From the NCBI GenBank assembly GCA_037130015.1, contig JBAXTU010000018.1, forward strand, positions 1 to 16,334: DNA of 16,334 nucleotides. Direction: 5' to 3'. Position 1 is the stretch's first letter; each line of letters begins with the position of its first letter. A model generated the notes under the pieces. The model was not told the DNA's origin. It did not search any database and saw nothing but the letters and a program-made list of their open reading frames with translations. Position numbers and translations under genes: made by a program. The DNA is from JBAXTU01 sp037130015. Its GTDB lineage: Bacteria; Patescibacteriota; Patescibacteriia; 2-01-FULL-39-33. Shown in pieces: positions 1 through 5,137 of this stretch.

Positions 1-2
1 AT

Positions 3-251
3 TTTAAATATTATCCTCGTCTTTTTGCTTTAAAATTGATTAAATTTTATCAAAAAACCATATCTTTTGATCATGGAAAGATTGGAAAAGTGTTTTATCC
101 TCATGGTTATTGTAGGTTTCACCCCACTTGTTCTGAATATGGCTATCAGGCCATTGAAAAATATGGCATTTTAAAAGGCGGAATAATGGCTTTTTGGAGA
201 ATACTCCGGTGTAATCCATTTAATAAAGGCGGTCATGATCCGCTAAAATAA
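3..251 (+). CDS. yidD: YidD membrane protein insertion efficiency factor (5' end cut by window)
   Basis: Small membrane-associated protein of the YidD (haemolytic domain) family, thought to help YidC insert membrane proteins. The diagnostic block is present: a YCRFHPTCSEY stretch, followed by the A-I-E-K-Y-G helix and an R-C-N-P-F-N-K-G-G-H-D-P tail. The frame is open to the left edge of the window. A TTG at 36 could serve as a start, but the codons before it read F-K-Y-Y-P-R-L-F-A-L-K-L-I-K-F-Y-Q, which matches the usual amphipathic N-terminus (L-I-K-x-Y-Q-K-T-I-S) of the family. I therefore think the true start lies just outside the window. yidC follows after 9 bases, the usual rnpA-yidD-yidC order; rnpA would be expected to the left. 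Family call is firm, start is not. Confidence 0.9.
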   Translation, partial: FKYYPRLFALKLIKFYQKTISFDHGKIGKVFYPHGYCRFHPTCSEYGYQAIEKYGILKGGIMAFWRILRCNPFNKGGHDPLK

Positions 252-260
252 ACTATTTTT

Positions 261-995
261 ATGATGAATATTCTTACTATAATCTTTTATCAGCCACTCT
301 TAAATGCTTTGGTCTTTTTGTATAATATTATTCCCGGTCATGATATTGGGGTGGCTATTATTATTTTGACCATTTTAATTAAGCTTATTTTGTACCCTTT
401 TTCCATCAAATCTTTAAAAGCTCAAAAGGCAATGCAAGAGCTTCAGCCAAAAATAGATGCTATTAAGGCTCAGTATAAAAATGAAAAGGAAAAACAGGCA
501 ACAGAGATGATGAAACTGTATAAAGATGAAAAAATAAGCCCTTTTTCTTCTTGTTTGCCACTTTTGATCCAATTGCCTTTTTTGTTTGCTATTTATCAGG
601 TTTTTATGGTTGGTTTAGCTAATAATGAATTGGTTGGGCTTTATTCTTTTATTAATAATCCAGGAAATTTAAATAAAATTGCTTTTTGGATTTTTGATAT
701 GTCAAAACCAAATTTAGTTTTGGCTCTGGTGACTGGATTGGCTCAATTTTGGCAAACAAAGATGCTTATATCCAAAAGACCGGAAGTTAAAGGTGAAGGA
801 AGTAAAGATGAAGATGTGGCCAGTATTATGAATAAACAAATGCTTTTTATGATGCCTATTGTCACTGTTTTTATTGGAGCTTCGTTGCCTAGTGGATTGG
901 TTCTTTATTGGTTGGTGGTTAATTTAATAACTGTTGGCCAACAATATATTGCTTTCAAAAAAACCAAGTCCATTACTCCGGTTGTAATAAATTAG
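261..995 (+). CDS. yidC: YidC/Oxa1 family membrane protein insertase
   Basis: Inserts and folds inner-membrane proteins, alone or with SecYEG. At 244 residues it is the short form, without the large periplasmic domain of E. coli YidC and without a lipoprotein signal. Layout: hydrophobic segments at about residues 28-48, 96-118, 151-167, 195-212 and 214-230; a charged coiled hairpin at about 52-92 (the cytoplasmic C1 loop, with the Q-P-K-I-D-A-I-K-A-Q-Y pattern); and a basic C-terminal tail. In the first core transmembrane segment the family's conserved Arg (T-I-L-I-R-L) is Lys41 here, a conservative change in the hydrophilic groove. Start is ATG at 261, with a second ATG at 264; no ribosome binding site separates them. 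It lies 9 bases after yidD, probably in one transcript, and ends at the terminator at 1010-1047. Confidence 0.95.
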   Translation: MMNILTIIFYQPLLNALVFLYNIIPGHDIGVAIIILTILIKLILYPFSIKSLKAQKAMQELQPKIDAIKAQYKNEKEKQATEMMKLYKDEKISPFSSCLPLLIQLPFLFAIYQVFMVGLANNELVGLYSFINNPGNLNKIAFWIFDMSKPNLVLALVTGLAQFWQTKMLISKRPEVKGEGSKDEDVASIMNKQMLFMMPIVTVFIGASLPSGLVLYWLVVNLITVGQQYIAFKKTKSITPVVIN

Positions 996-1009
996 TTTAT
1001 AATAGTTGT

Positions 1010-1047
1010 AAAAAAACAACCTCTATAATTACAGAGGTTGTTTTTTT
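1010..1047. terminator. Bidirectional intrinsic terminator between yidC and the DAGK-like gene
   Basis: A perfect 15-bp stem (1010-1024 with 1033-1047) closes on an 8-base loop. The outer pairs are an A run on the left and a T run on the right, so the hairpin plus U tract works on either strand. It can end yidC on the plus strand and the gene that stops at 1066 on the minus strand. Confidence 0.9.
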
Positions 1048-1065
1048 ATTTAAATAAGTATTTCT

Positions 1066-1803
1066 TTAGAAAGCGCGATTTTTACCAACAATCATTTTTA
1101 TTTTTTTGGGCAGAATATTAATAGAAGCTGGGCTTTTGACTATTTTTTTTTCATCGCTAAGAAATATAGAGACTGGTTTGCGTCTGTCCAGCCAGATTTT
1201 TTTTGCGGCAAAATAGCTATAAATAGTGCGGGTTTTAAACCATTTCTTTTGTTGGTTGGCTACAATAATGTTTAATTTGCCATCAGTAGGATCAATTGAA
1301 ATTCCTTCTTGTTTTTCTAAATTGGCAATAGTTATTAGATTATTTTTGCCTTCTAAATTGATCCAAAAGCCATTATCACATTCCAGTGAAATTTGCTTGC
1401 TACCAATGACCAGTGAAGAAAGAAAATAATAATTATTGATTTGGCCCAAGTCTAAATGATTAATAATGCGTGAAGATAAAATATCACAAGCGGGTTCGCC
1501 CTCAGGAATTCCGAGCAGTTGAGCAATGTGATTATTTTTACCAATGGGAATTAAAGCAATAGTAATGTCTAAATCAACCACAATGTTGAGTATCTGTCCA
1601 AGAGTTTTGTCATTACCAACTACAACCAAGGTTTTAACACCGCGCTTAGCTTCTTCAAAAATTATTTGTTGGATATTTTTTAAAAAAGACAAGCGATTAA
1701 TCTTTCCATTAATACCAAGGTCGGTGAGCCGGGTTTCTATTTTGGCTAGTGTGGTCTGATATGTTTTTTCATTCAGAAAAGAGTCGTAAATGTAATAGTA
1801 CAT
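1066..1803 (-). CDS. Degenerate diacylglycerol kinase-like protein
   Basis: Resembles the DAGK catalytic fold (the NAD kinase/diacylglycerol kinase superfamily), which phosphorylates lipids with ATP. From the Met at 1803 (245 aa), residues 58-100 follow the family pattern: a hydrophobic strand into G-N-D-K-T where GGDGT is normal, then P-I-G-K-N-N-H-I-A-Q-L-L-G-I-P where P-x-G-T-x-N-D-F-A-R-x-L-G-I-P is normal. The C-terminal half has the expected beta domain, ending with D-P-T-D-G-K-L-N-I-I. Both nucleotide-binding motifs are altered, so activity is doubtful. The open frame extends up to 1872, but that extension is a Lys-rich stretch overlapping the 3' end of the bactofilin gene; I chose the Met at 1803, which leaves a 7-base gap. 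It is co-transcribed with bactofilin. Confidence 0.7.
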   Translation of the reverse strand: MYYYIYDSFLNEKTYQTTLAKIETRLTDLGINGKINRLSFLKNIQQIIFEEAKRGVKTLVVVGNDKTLGQILNIVVDLDITIALIPIGKNNHIAQLLGIPEGEPACDILSSRIINHLDLGQINNYYFLSSLVIGSKQISLECDNGFWINLEGKNNLITIANLEKQEGISIDPTDGKLNIIVANQQKKWFKTRTIYSYFAAKKIWLDRRKPVSIFLSDEKKIVKSPASINILPKKIKMIVGKNRAF

Positions 1804-1810
1804 AGGCGAT

Positions 1811-2290
1811 TTATTTTTTTGGGCTCTGTTTGTCTTTATTTTTTTGTTCATTCTCATTTTCTTCTTCCTCATTTTTTTCGTGCGTGTCCAAATCTATTTT
1901 ACCCTGTTTGACTGACTCTGGTTTTGGACTGCGACTCTTACCGTCGCCCATTTGGCATTTACCACACAAAATAGCGCCTGGAGCTATGATTAAAATGTCA
2001 GTTTTAACATCGCCGAATATTTTGGCTGTGGAAGTCATTTCTAATTTGCCACGGATTTTTACATTGCCTTGAATTTCTCCGGCTACTAGAGCGTTATCAG
2101 CTGTCACATTAGCGAAAATTTTTGATTTGTGGCCAACTTTTAAATTTTTGGCTGTTTTGACTGTGCCACAAATAATACCATCAACAATAATATTGCCCTC
2201 GGTAATGAAGTCACCCTCAAGTTTGACTGATGGTCCGATAATGGTGTCAGCTTCACCTTGATGGGCTGGCGGTTGGTTTTCTTTGAACAT
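1811..2290 (-). CDS. Bactofilin family cytoskeletal protein
   Basis: Bactofilins are right-handed beta-helix proteins that self-assemble into filaments near the membrane and take part in cell shape or localisation. This 159-aa protein has the short N-terminal tail, then from about residue 15 to 113 the repeating bactofilin core: I-I-G-P-S-V-x-L-E-G-D-F, followed by short strands of the G-x-I-x-G-x-V-K type. The last 45 residues are hydrophilic and highly charged (Glu/Asn/Lys), probably disordered. Cys41, Cys109 and Cys112 are visible; the last two form C-G-K-C. It is the first gene of a minus-strand pair with the DAGK-like gene, under the promoter at 2327-2355. Confidence 0.9.
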   Translation of the reverse strand: MFKENQPPAHQGEADTIIGPSVKLEGDFITEGNIIVDGIICGTVKTAKNLKVGHKSKIFANVTADNALVAGEIQGNVKIRGKLEMTSTAKIFGDVKTDILIIAPGAILCGKCQMGDGKSRSPKPESVKQGKIDLDTHEKNEEEENENEQKNKDKQSPKK

Positions 2291-2326
2291 AGGATAAGTA
2301 GTGTTAAGAGATTAATTTCTGATTTT

Positions 2327-2355
2327 ATTTTAAGCCAATGAGGCTAGCTTGTCAA
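2327..2355 (-). promoter_or_regulatory. Sigma-70 type promoter for the bactofilin operon
   Basis: Read on the minus strand: TTGACA at 2355-2350, a 17-base spacer, then TAAAAT at 2332-2327. The predicted start of transcription is about 30 bases ahead of the bactofilin ATG at 2290. Its -35 overlaps the -35 of the divergent rpsT promoter. Confidence 0.65.
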
Positions 2356-2377
2356 AACTGTTTTTTTGTGCTACAAT
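2349..2377 (+). promoter_or_regulatory. Sigma-70 type promoter for rpsT (extended -10)
   Basis: TTGTCA at 2349-2354, a 17-base spacer, then TACAAT at 2372-2377, preceded by TGC as in extended -10 promoters. It would start transcription about 29 bases before the rpsT ATG at 2413. Confidence 0.7.
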
Positions 2378-2412
2378 ACTGTTAGTAATAAATCTAAAAA
2401 TAATTTTTATTT

Positions 2413-2673
2413 ATGCCTATCAAAAAATCCGCTTGGAAGGCGCTAAGACAAAGCGAAAAAAAAGCTGTTAGAAATATTCGTCTTAAGAAAAAGATTAAAG
2501 AATTGGTGAAAGATTCACAAAAACTTATTGGTATCAAGGAAAAGACTGCAGTTGATAAAGTCAAAGACGCTATTAAAGCCATTGACAAGGCAGTGCAGAA
2601 AAAAATTGTTAAAAAGAATTTCGGCGCCCGCAAGAAATCACGGCTCATGAAAAAATTGAACTTAGTAAAATAA
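2413..2673 (+). CDS. rpsT: 30S ribosomal protein S20
   Basis: Binds 16S rRNA early in 30S subunit assembly. It is an 86-residue, strongly basic, all-helical protein of the usual S20 length. The N-terminus M-P-I-K-K-S-A-x-K-A-L-R-Q-S-E-K-K-x-x-R-N and the C-terminal K-K-N-F-G-A-R-K-K-S-R-L block (family: H-x-N-x-A-A-R-x-K-S-R-L) fix the identity. Residues 25-55 include the helix rich in K-x-x-K-E-L. Start is the ATG at 2413, about 29 bases after the predicted transcription start; there is no Shine-Dalgarno sequence. rlmN follows after a short spacer that contains a GC-rich hairpin, so both genes may share the rpsT promoter. Confidence 0.97.
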   Translation: MPIKKSAWKALRQSEKKAVRNIRLKKKIKELVKDSQKLIGIKEKTAVDKVKDAIKAIDKAVQKKIVKKNFGARKKSRLMKKLNLVK

Positions 2674-2683
2674 GCTAAATTGT

Positions 2684-2710
2684 CCCGCCCACCAAATAAG
2701 GTTGGGCGGG
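2684..2710 (+). promoter_or_regulatory. GC-rich hairpin between rpsT and rlmN
   Basis: CCCGCCCACC (2684-2693) pairs with 2700-2710 (GGTTGGGCGGG) around a 6-base loop, with one bulged T. It is far more GC-rich than its surroundings. Only CTTT follows, so it is at best a leaky terminator. It may instead set the ratio of rpsT to rlmN or protect the rpsT 3' end. An in-frame TTG at 2680 would put this hairpin inside rlmN, which I consider unlikely. Confidence 0.5.
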
Positions 2711-2721
2711 CTTTCGTCTAT

Positions 2722-3747
2722 ATGGATATAACCAATCTTAAAAAAGCCTTAACAGGCCAGCCAGCCTATCGCTATAAGCAAGTCAATCTTGCTATTTTTG
2801 GTCAGCTTATAAATTCTTGGGCTGAAGCCACTGGTTTGCCAAAGGATTTGCGAGAAAAATTGCAAGCAGAGTGTCCTTTAGAAATACAAGCCGAAGTGAT
2901 AGCAGATAAAAGATCGGAAAAAGCAGGGATTGTTTTAGCTGATGGTTCTATTATTGAATCAGTGTTGATTAAAAATAGCGATGGCCGTAATACTGTGTGT
3001 GTTTCTTCTCAGGTTGGCTGTCCGCTTAAATGCGCTTTTTGTGCCACCGGTCAAAATGGCTTTCGCCGTAATTTGACTGTTGATGAAATTATTATGCAAG
3101 TTTTATTTTTTGCCAGGCAACTTAAATTAAAAGAAGAAAGAGTGGATAATGTGGTTTTTATGGGCATGGGTGAACCATTTTTAAATACGGAAAATGTTTT
3201 GTCAGCGGTAAAAAGTTTAAATGATAAAGAAGGCTTAAATATCGGCGCTAGAAATATTTCTATTTCTACTAGTGGTTTGCCTGAAGGTATTCATGCACTA
3301 ACAAAATTTCCATTGCAAATAAATTTGGCGATTTCTTTACATGCTCCAAATGACAATTTGCGTCAGACATTAATGCCGATTGCTAAAAAGTATAATTTAA
3401 AATCTATTTGGCGCGCCTTAAAAGATTATTTGGAAATTAAAAATCGTAAATTAATGTTTGAATATATTATGATTGATGGCGTGAATGATTCTGACAAGCA
3501 AGCTCAAGAACTTGGTGAGTTATTATTAGAATTACCCAAACATCTACTCATGGTAAATTTGATTCCCTATAATCTTTCTCTTGATAGTGCTGGATCTTCG
3601 GAATTCAAGCCGTCAAAAGCCGGTAGAATAGAAACCTTTAAAAAAATATTATTCCGTCGTGGCATTGAGACTACAATTCGCGAATCGCTTGGGTCAAGTA
3701 TTTCTGGCGCTTGCGGGCAATTGGCTGGCAAAAGAAATTTGAGATAA
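2722..3747 (+). CDS. rlmN: Dual-specificity RNA methyltransferase RlmN (radical SAM)
   Basis: Methylates C2 of A2503 in 23S rRNA and A37 in some tRNAs, using a radical SAM mechanism. Numbered from the ATG at 2722 (341 aa): the [4Fe-4S] motif C100-x3-C104-x2-C107; the mechanistic Cys93 ahead of it in V-C-V-S-S-Q-V-G-C; the methyl-carrying Cys331 in S-G-A-C-G-Q-L-A-G at the C-terminus; and the family blocks G-M-G-E-P, S-T-S-G and N-L-A-I-S-L-H-A-P. The SAM-handling region is complete. The open frame begins at a TTG at 2680, but the first 14 codons would be read through a GC-rich hairpin and do not resemble the family's N-terminus, whereas M-D-I-T-N-L-K-x-A-L does. It ends just before the terminator at 3761-3792. 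Confidence 0.95.
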   Translation: MDITNLKKALTGQPAYRYKQVNLAIFGQLINSWAEATGLPKDLREKLQAECPLEIQAEVIADKRSEKAGIVLADGSIIESVLIKNSDGRNTVCVSSQVGCPLKCAFCATGQNGFRRNLTVDEIIMQVLFFARQLKLKEERVDNVVFMGMGEPFLNTENVLSAVKSLNDKEGLNIGARNISISTSGLPEGIHALTKFPLQINLAISLHAPNDNLRQTLMPIAKKYNLKSIWRALKDYLEIKNRKLMFEYIMIDGVNDSDKQAQELGELLLELPKHLLMVNLIPYNLSLDSAGSSEFKPSKAGRIETFKKILFRRGIETTIRESLGSSISGACGQLAGKRNLR

Positions 3748-3760
3748 AAAAATATAAAAC

Positions 3761-3792
3761 AAAACACCCACTGAATAATCAGTGGGTGTTTT
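3761..3792. terminator. Bidirectional intrinsic terminator between rlmN and the candidate RNA
   Basis: A perfect 14-bp stem (3761-3774 with 3779-3792) has a 4-base loop. On the plus strand TTTTT lies at the end of the stem. On the minus strand the stem is followed by TTTTG, then TTTTATATTTTTTT. It can stop rlmN from the left and the minus-strand RNA from the right. Confidence 0.9.
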
Positions 3793-3920
3793 TATGTTTG
3801 AGATATAATATCGGCCAAACTGCAGGCCAACTTTTTTGTTGCCGGGATGGACTGATAAGGCCAGGCAAGAAAATTTTTGGTAAGCGGTGTTCGAGCCGAA
3901 GCCCGAATAAAGCCTATAAA

Positions 3921-3942
3921 AATTCCCATGCTTGTCGTGCCT
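3921..3942 (-). repeat. Copy 2 of a 22-base repeat in the candidate RNA
   Basis: Identical over 22 bases to 4113-4134, 192 bases away, in the same orientation and at the same place in the two folded domains. The flanks differ. Confidence 0.9.
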
Positions 3943-4112
3943 AGCCATATCAGTCCACCCTCAGCGAGAAATAAAAATTTTCTCAAATTTGAATGGAAGG
4001 TGACAAATTTGTGTGTGGCCCGCAGATTGGCTGATATTATCCGTAAGTCTGCAGACAAGAAATTACTCCAAGGCAAAGATCCAGTCGGAACCGAAGCAAT
4101 CCTTAATAAAAT

Positions 4113-4134
4113 AATTCCCATGCTTGTCGTGCCT
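4113..4134 (-). repeat. Copy 1 of a 22-base repeat in the candidate RNA
   Basis: Identical to 3921-3942. On the minus strand it is preceded by the closing helix of domain A and followed by the inner helix GGAAUUA, which pairs with UAAUUUC. Confidence 0.9.
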
Positions 4135-4182
4135 GCAGATTTACGGAGACTATCAATTTTAAAACAGTTCAGATAACTATTC

Positions 4183-4211
4183 AATTTAGCAAATACGGGA
4201 GTATTTGTCAA
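4183..4211 (-). promoter_or_regulatory. Sigma-70 type promoter for the candidate RNA (extended -10)
   Basis: On the minus strand: TTGACA at 4211-4206, a 17-base spacer, and TAAATT at 4188-4183 preceded by TGC. The spacer shares CTCCC and ATTTGC with the nusA leader promoter at the same positions. It predicts a start near 4177, just outside the folded region. It sits directly downstream of the terminator at 4233-4255, so the RNA is transcribed independently. Confidence 0.65.
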
Positions 4212-4232
4212 TAGGGGTGCTTTAAATGATGT

Positions 4233-4255
4233 AAAAATCCGCTAGTTTTAGCGGA
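4233..4255 (-). terminator. Intrinsic terminator of the nfo operon
   Basis: On the minus strand a 7-bp stem TCCGCTA/TAGCGGA (4249-4255 with 4238-4244) with a 4-base loop is followed directly by TTTTT (4237-4233). Flanking AATGAT/ATCATT can extend the pairing. It lies about 85 bases after the stop of the DUF167 gene. Confidence 0.75.
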
Positions 4256-4340
4256 ATTATCATTTTTATAGCCTAAAGTAATTCTCTATATTCTTATTAT
4301 ACACTAAAAAACAAATCTAAGCAAGGTTGGTTTTAAAAAC

Positions 4341-4565
4341 TTATCCATAGATTATCACCAGCTTGGTTTTGGCATTTTTGCCGTTTTTTATCTCCACTTG
4401 GCTTTTACTAACTCCAAAGTATTCAGCCAAGACCTTAATAAGCTGTTCATTGGCTTTGCCCTCAATGGCCTGGGCTGTTAATTTTACTTTATATACTTGC
4501 TCGGTGATTTTTTCTATATTAATTTTGGAAGAATTGGGCTTAACATCTATTAAAAGTCTACGCAT
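4341..4565 (-). CDS. DUF167 (YggU-like) family protein
   Basis: A 74-residue member of the DUF167/UPF0235 family, whose function is not known. The conserved features are present: K-P-N-S-S-K near the N-terminus (residues 9-14), then V-Y-K-V-K-L-T-A-x-A-I-E-G-K-A-N-E-x-L-I-K (25-44), and F-G-V-S-K-S-Q-V-E-I (50-59) leading to a final strand. Length and order match the family. The stop codon of the phosphoesterase gene lies only 4 bases upstream, so it is the last gene of the P-loop kinase, nfo, phosphoesterase, DUF167 operon and is probably translated from that mRNA. Nothing in the sequence adds to its function. Confidence 0.88.
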   Translation of the reverse strand: MRRLLIDVKPNSSKINIEKITEQVYKVKLTAQAIEGKANEQLIKVLAEYFGVSKSQVEIKNGKNAKTKLVIIYG

Positions 4566-4569
4566 AAAT

Positions 4570-5130
4570 TTAAAGTTGTTCTAGAATTTTTAATTCTAAT
4601 TTTTTACTTATCGTATCATAAATTGCAAAAGTCGCTTTACTAAAAATTCCACCTAGCGTGCCAGGGTTTATTAATTGGCAATTATTGGGCAGGGTTTCCA
4701 TCCATGGTTTGTGGGTGTGGCCATAAAAAACAAGATTATAATTGCCACTACTTGCTAATTCTTTGGCTTGATCAGGAAAATGGCAAAAAGCGATACGTAT
4801 ATCATCCCGGGCTTGACCCGGGATCTCATGTATTTTAGACGAGATCCCTGCCTCCGCAGGGATGACAGTTGTACCAATATTGCCATGAAGCTCAACATTA
4901 GTCCAAATATTTTTCATAGTCAAAATAGCTGAACGATAATTATTGTCCATATTGCCAAAAGCAAAATGGATAACTCCGGAAAAGTTTTTTGAAAGATAAT
5001 CAATTGTTTCTGGGCTGGCAATATCACCACAATGGATAATGGTTTCAATTTTATTTTCCTTGGCCCATGAAAGAAATTTTTCTATATTGGTAATATTATC
5101 ATGAGAGTCTGAGATAATGGCAATTAACAT
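4570..5130 (-). CDS. YfcE/MJ0936-like metallophosphoesterase carrying an inserted palindromic element
   Basis: A calcineurin-fold phosphodiesterase of the YfcE/MJ0936 group; the substrate is unknown. Metal-binding residues appear in the right order: D8 and H10 (S-D-S-H-D-N), D36 (C-G-D-I), N60 (F-G-N-M-D), H117 (F-C-H-F), and H138 and H140 (Y-G-H-T-H). The C-terminal I-N-P-G-T-L-G-G block (153-161) is also intact. Residues 89-110 have no place in the family: they are encoded by a palindromic repeat at 4802-4865, inserted in frame before the strand that leads to H117. As the insert lies in a loop between N60 and H117, the enzyme may still fold. The gene starts 7 bases after the nfo stop and ends 4 bases before the DUF167 start. 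Confidence 0.88.
   Translation of the reverse strand: MLIAIISDSHDNITNIEKFLSWAKENKIETIIHCGDIASPETIDYLSKNFSGVIHFAFGNMDNNYRSAILTMKNIWTNVELHGNIGTTVIPAEAGISSKIHEIPGQARDDIRIAFCHFPDQAKELASSGNYNLVFYGHTHKPWMETLPNNCQLINPGTLGGIFSKATFAIYDTISKKLELKILEQL
4802..4865. repeat. Palindromic repeat element inserted in frame in a coding region
   Basis: Contains two hairpins in a symmetric frame: ATCCCGGG/CCCGGGAT (4804-4811 with 4817-4824) and ATCCCTGC/GCAGGGAT (4844-4851 with 4856-4863). GATCTC (4822-4827) also pairs with GAGATC (4841-4846), and TCATCCC/GGGATGA closes the ends. Its GC content is far above that of the gene. The translation begins V-I-P-A-E-A-G-I-S and ends G-Q-A-R-D-D, a pattern I know from palindromic repeats of many bacteria, comparable to the in-frame palindromic elements of Rickettsia. 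Confidence 0.85.
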
Positions 5131-5137
5131 AATAAGA

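Larger units (their letters stand above)
3757..4177 (-). ncRNA. Candidate structured noncoding RNA with a duplicated domain
   Basis: I do not recognise this RNA. Between the promoter at 4183-4211 and the terminator at 3761-3792 about 420 bases fold on paper into long helices. Domain A (4040-4147) is closed by a 15-bp helix (4040-4054 with 4133-4147, one G-U pair). Domain C (3841-3965) is closed by 3841-3857 with 3948-3965 (a 17-bp helix with one bulged base). A 24-position helix (3805-3828 with 4017-4040, two mismatches) encloses domain C and abuts domain A. Both domains carry the same 22 bases (3921-3942 and 4113-4134; RNA core CGACAAGCAUGGG) on the 5' side of an asymmetric internal loop. 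In both, an inner AU helix and an apical GCUUCGG hairpin follow. Closing helices differ in sequence but pair in both copies, which argues for RNA rather than protein. Landmarks of RNase P RNA, SRP RNA and the tmRNA acceptor end are absent. Small hairpins at 3966-3984 and 3984-4011 fill the linker. It is on the minus strand because the UUCG tetraloop, promoter and terminator all agree. Confidence 0.7.

Noticed and set aside
1811..1872. Long form of the DAGK-like protein starting at 1872 and overlapping bactofilin
   Set aside because: The extra 23 residues are Lys/Asn/Arg-rich and antiparallel to nothing in the family; the Met at 1803 gives the usual N-terminal strand and a normal 7-base gap.
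3841..3869. Hammerhead ribozyme core (CTGATAAG ... GAAA) on the plus strand
   Set aside because: The CUGAUGA core is not exact, the helix II and CGAAA spacing do not fit, and the cleavage side is missing.
3877..4176. A 99-codon open frame on the plus strand in the same region
   Set aside because: It has no recognisable domain or promoter; its repeated M-L-V-V-P comes from the 22-base RNA repeat.
3757..4177. tmRNA, RNase P RNA, SRP RNA or 6S RNA as identity of the structured region
   Set aside because: I could not find the tRNA-like CCA end and tag frame, the conserved GAAAGUCC/ACAGAA blocks, the SRP GGUCAGG/GGAAGCAGCC loop, or a single 6S-like bubble. A covariance search would be decisive.
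3792..4211. A 139-codon open frame on the minus strand across the candidate RNA, with internal repeats G-T-T-S-M-G-I
   Set aside because: It opens with a TTG inside the -35 of the promoter, has no family resemblance, and the plus strand is also open over much of the region. Long inverted repeats explain the open frames on both strands, and the complementary arms are better explained by RNA folding.
4256..4340. A small gene or RNA between the DUF167 stop and its terminator
   Set aside because: It is an AT-rich 3' untranslated stretch with no open frame, hairpin or promoter that I can support.
4802..4865. The palindrome as an intrinsic terminator or regulatory hairpin
   Set aside because: It lies in the middle of an open coding region, lacks a T run, and its double-hairpin layout and peptide match dispersed palindromic repeats.
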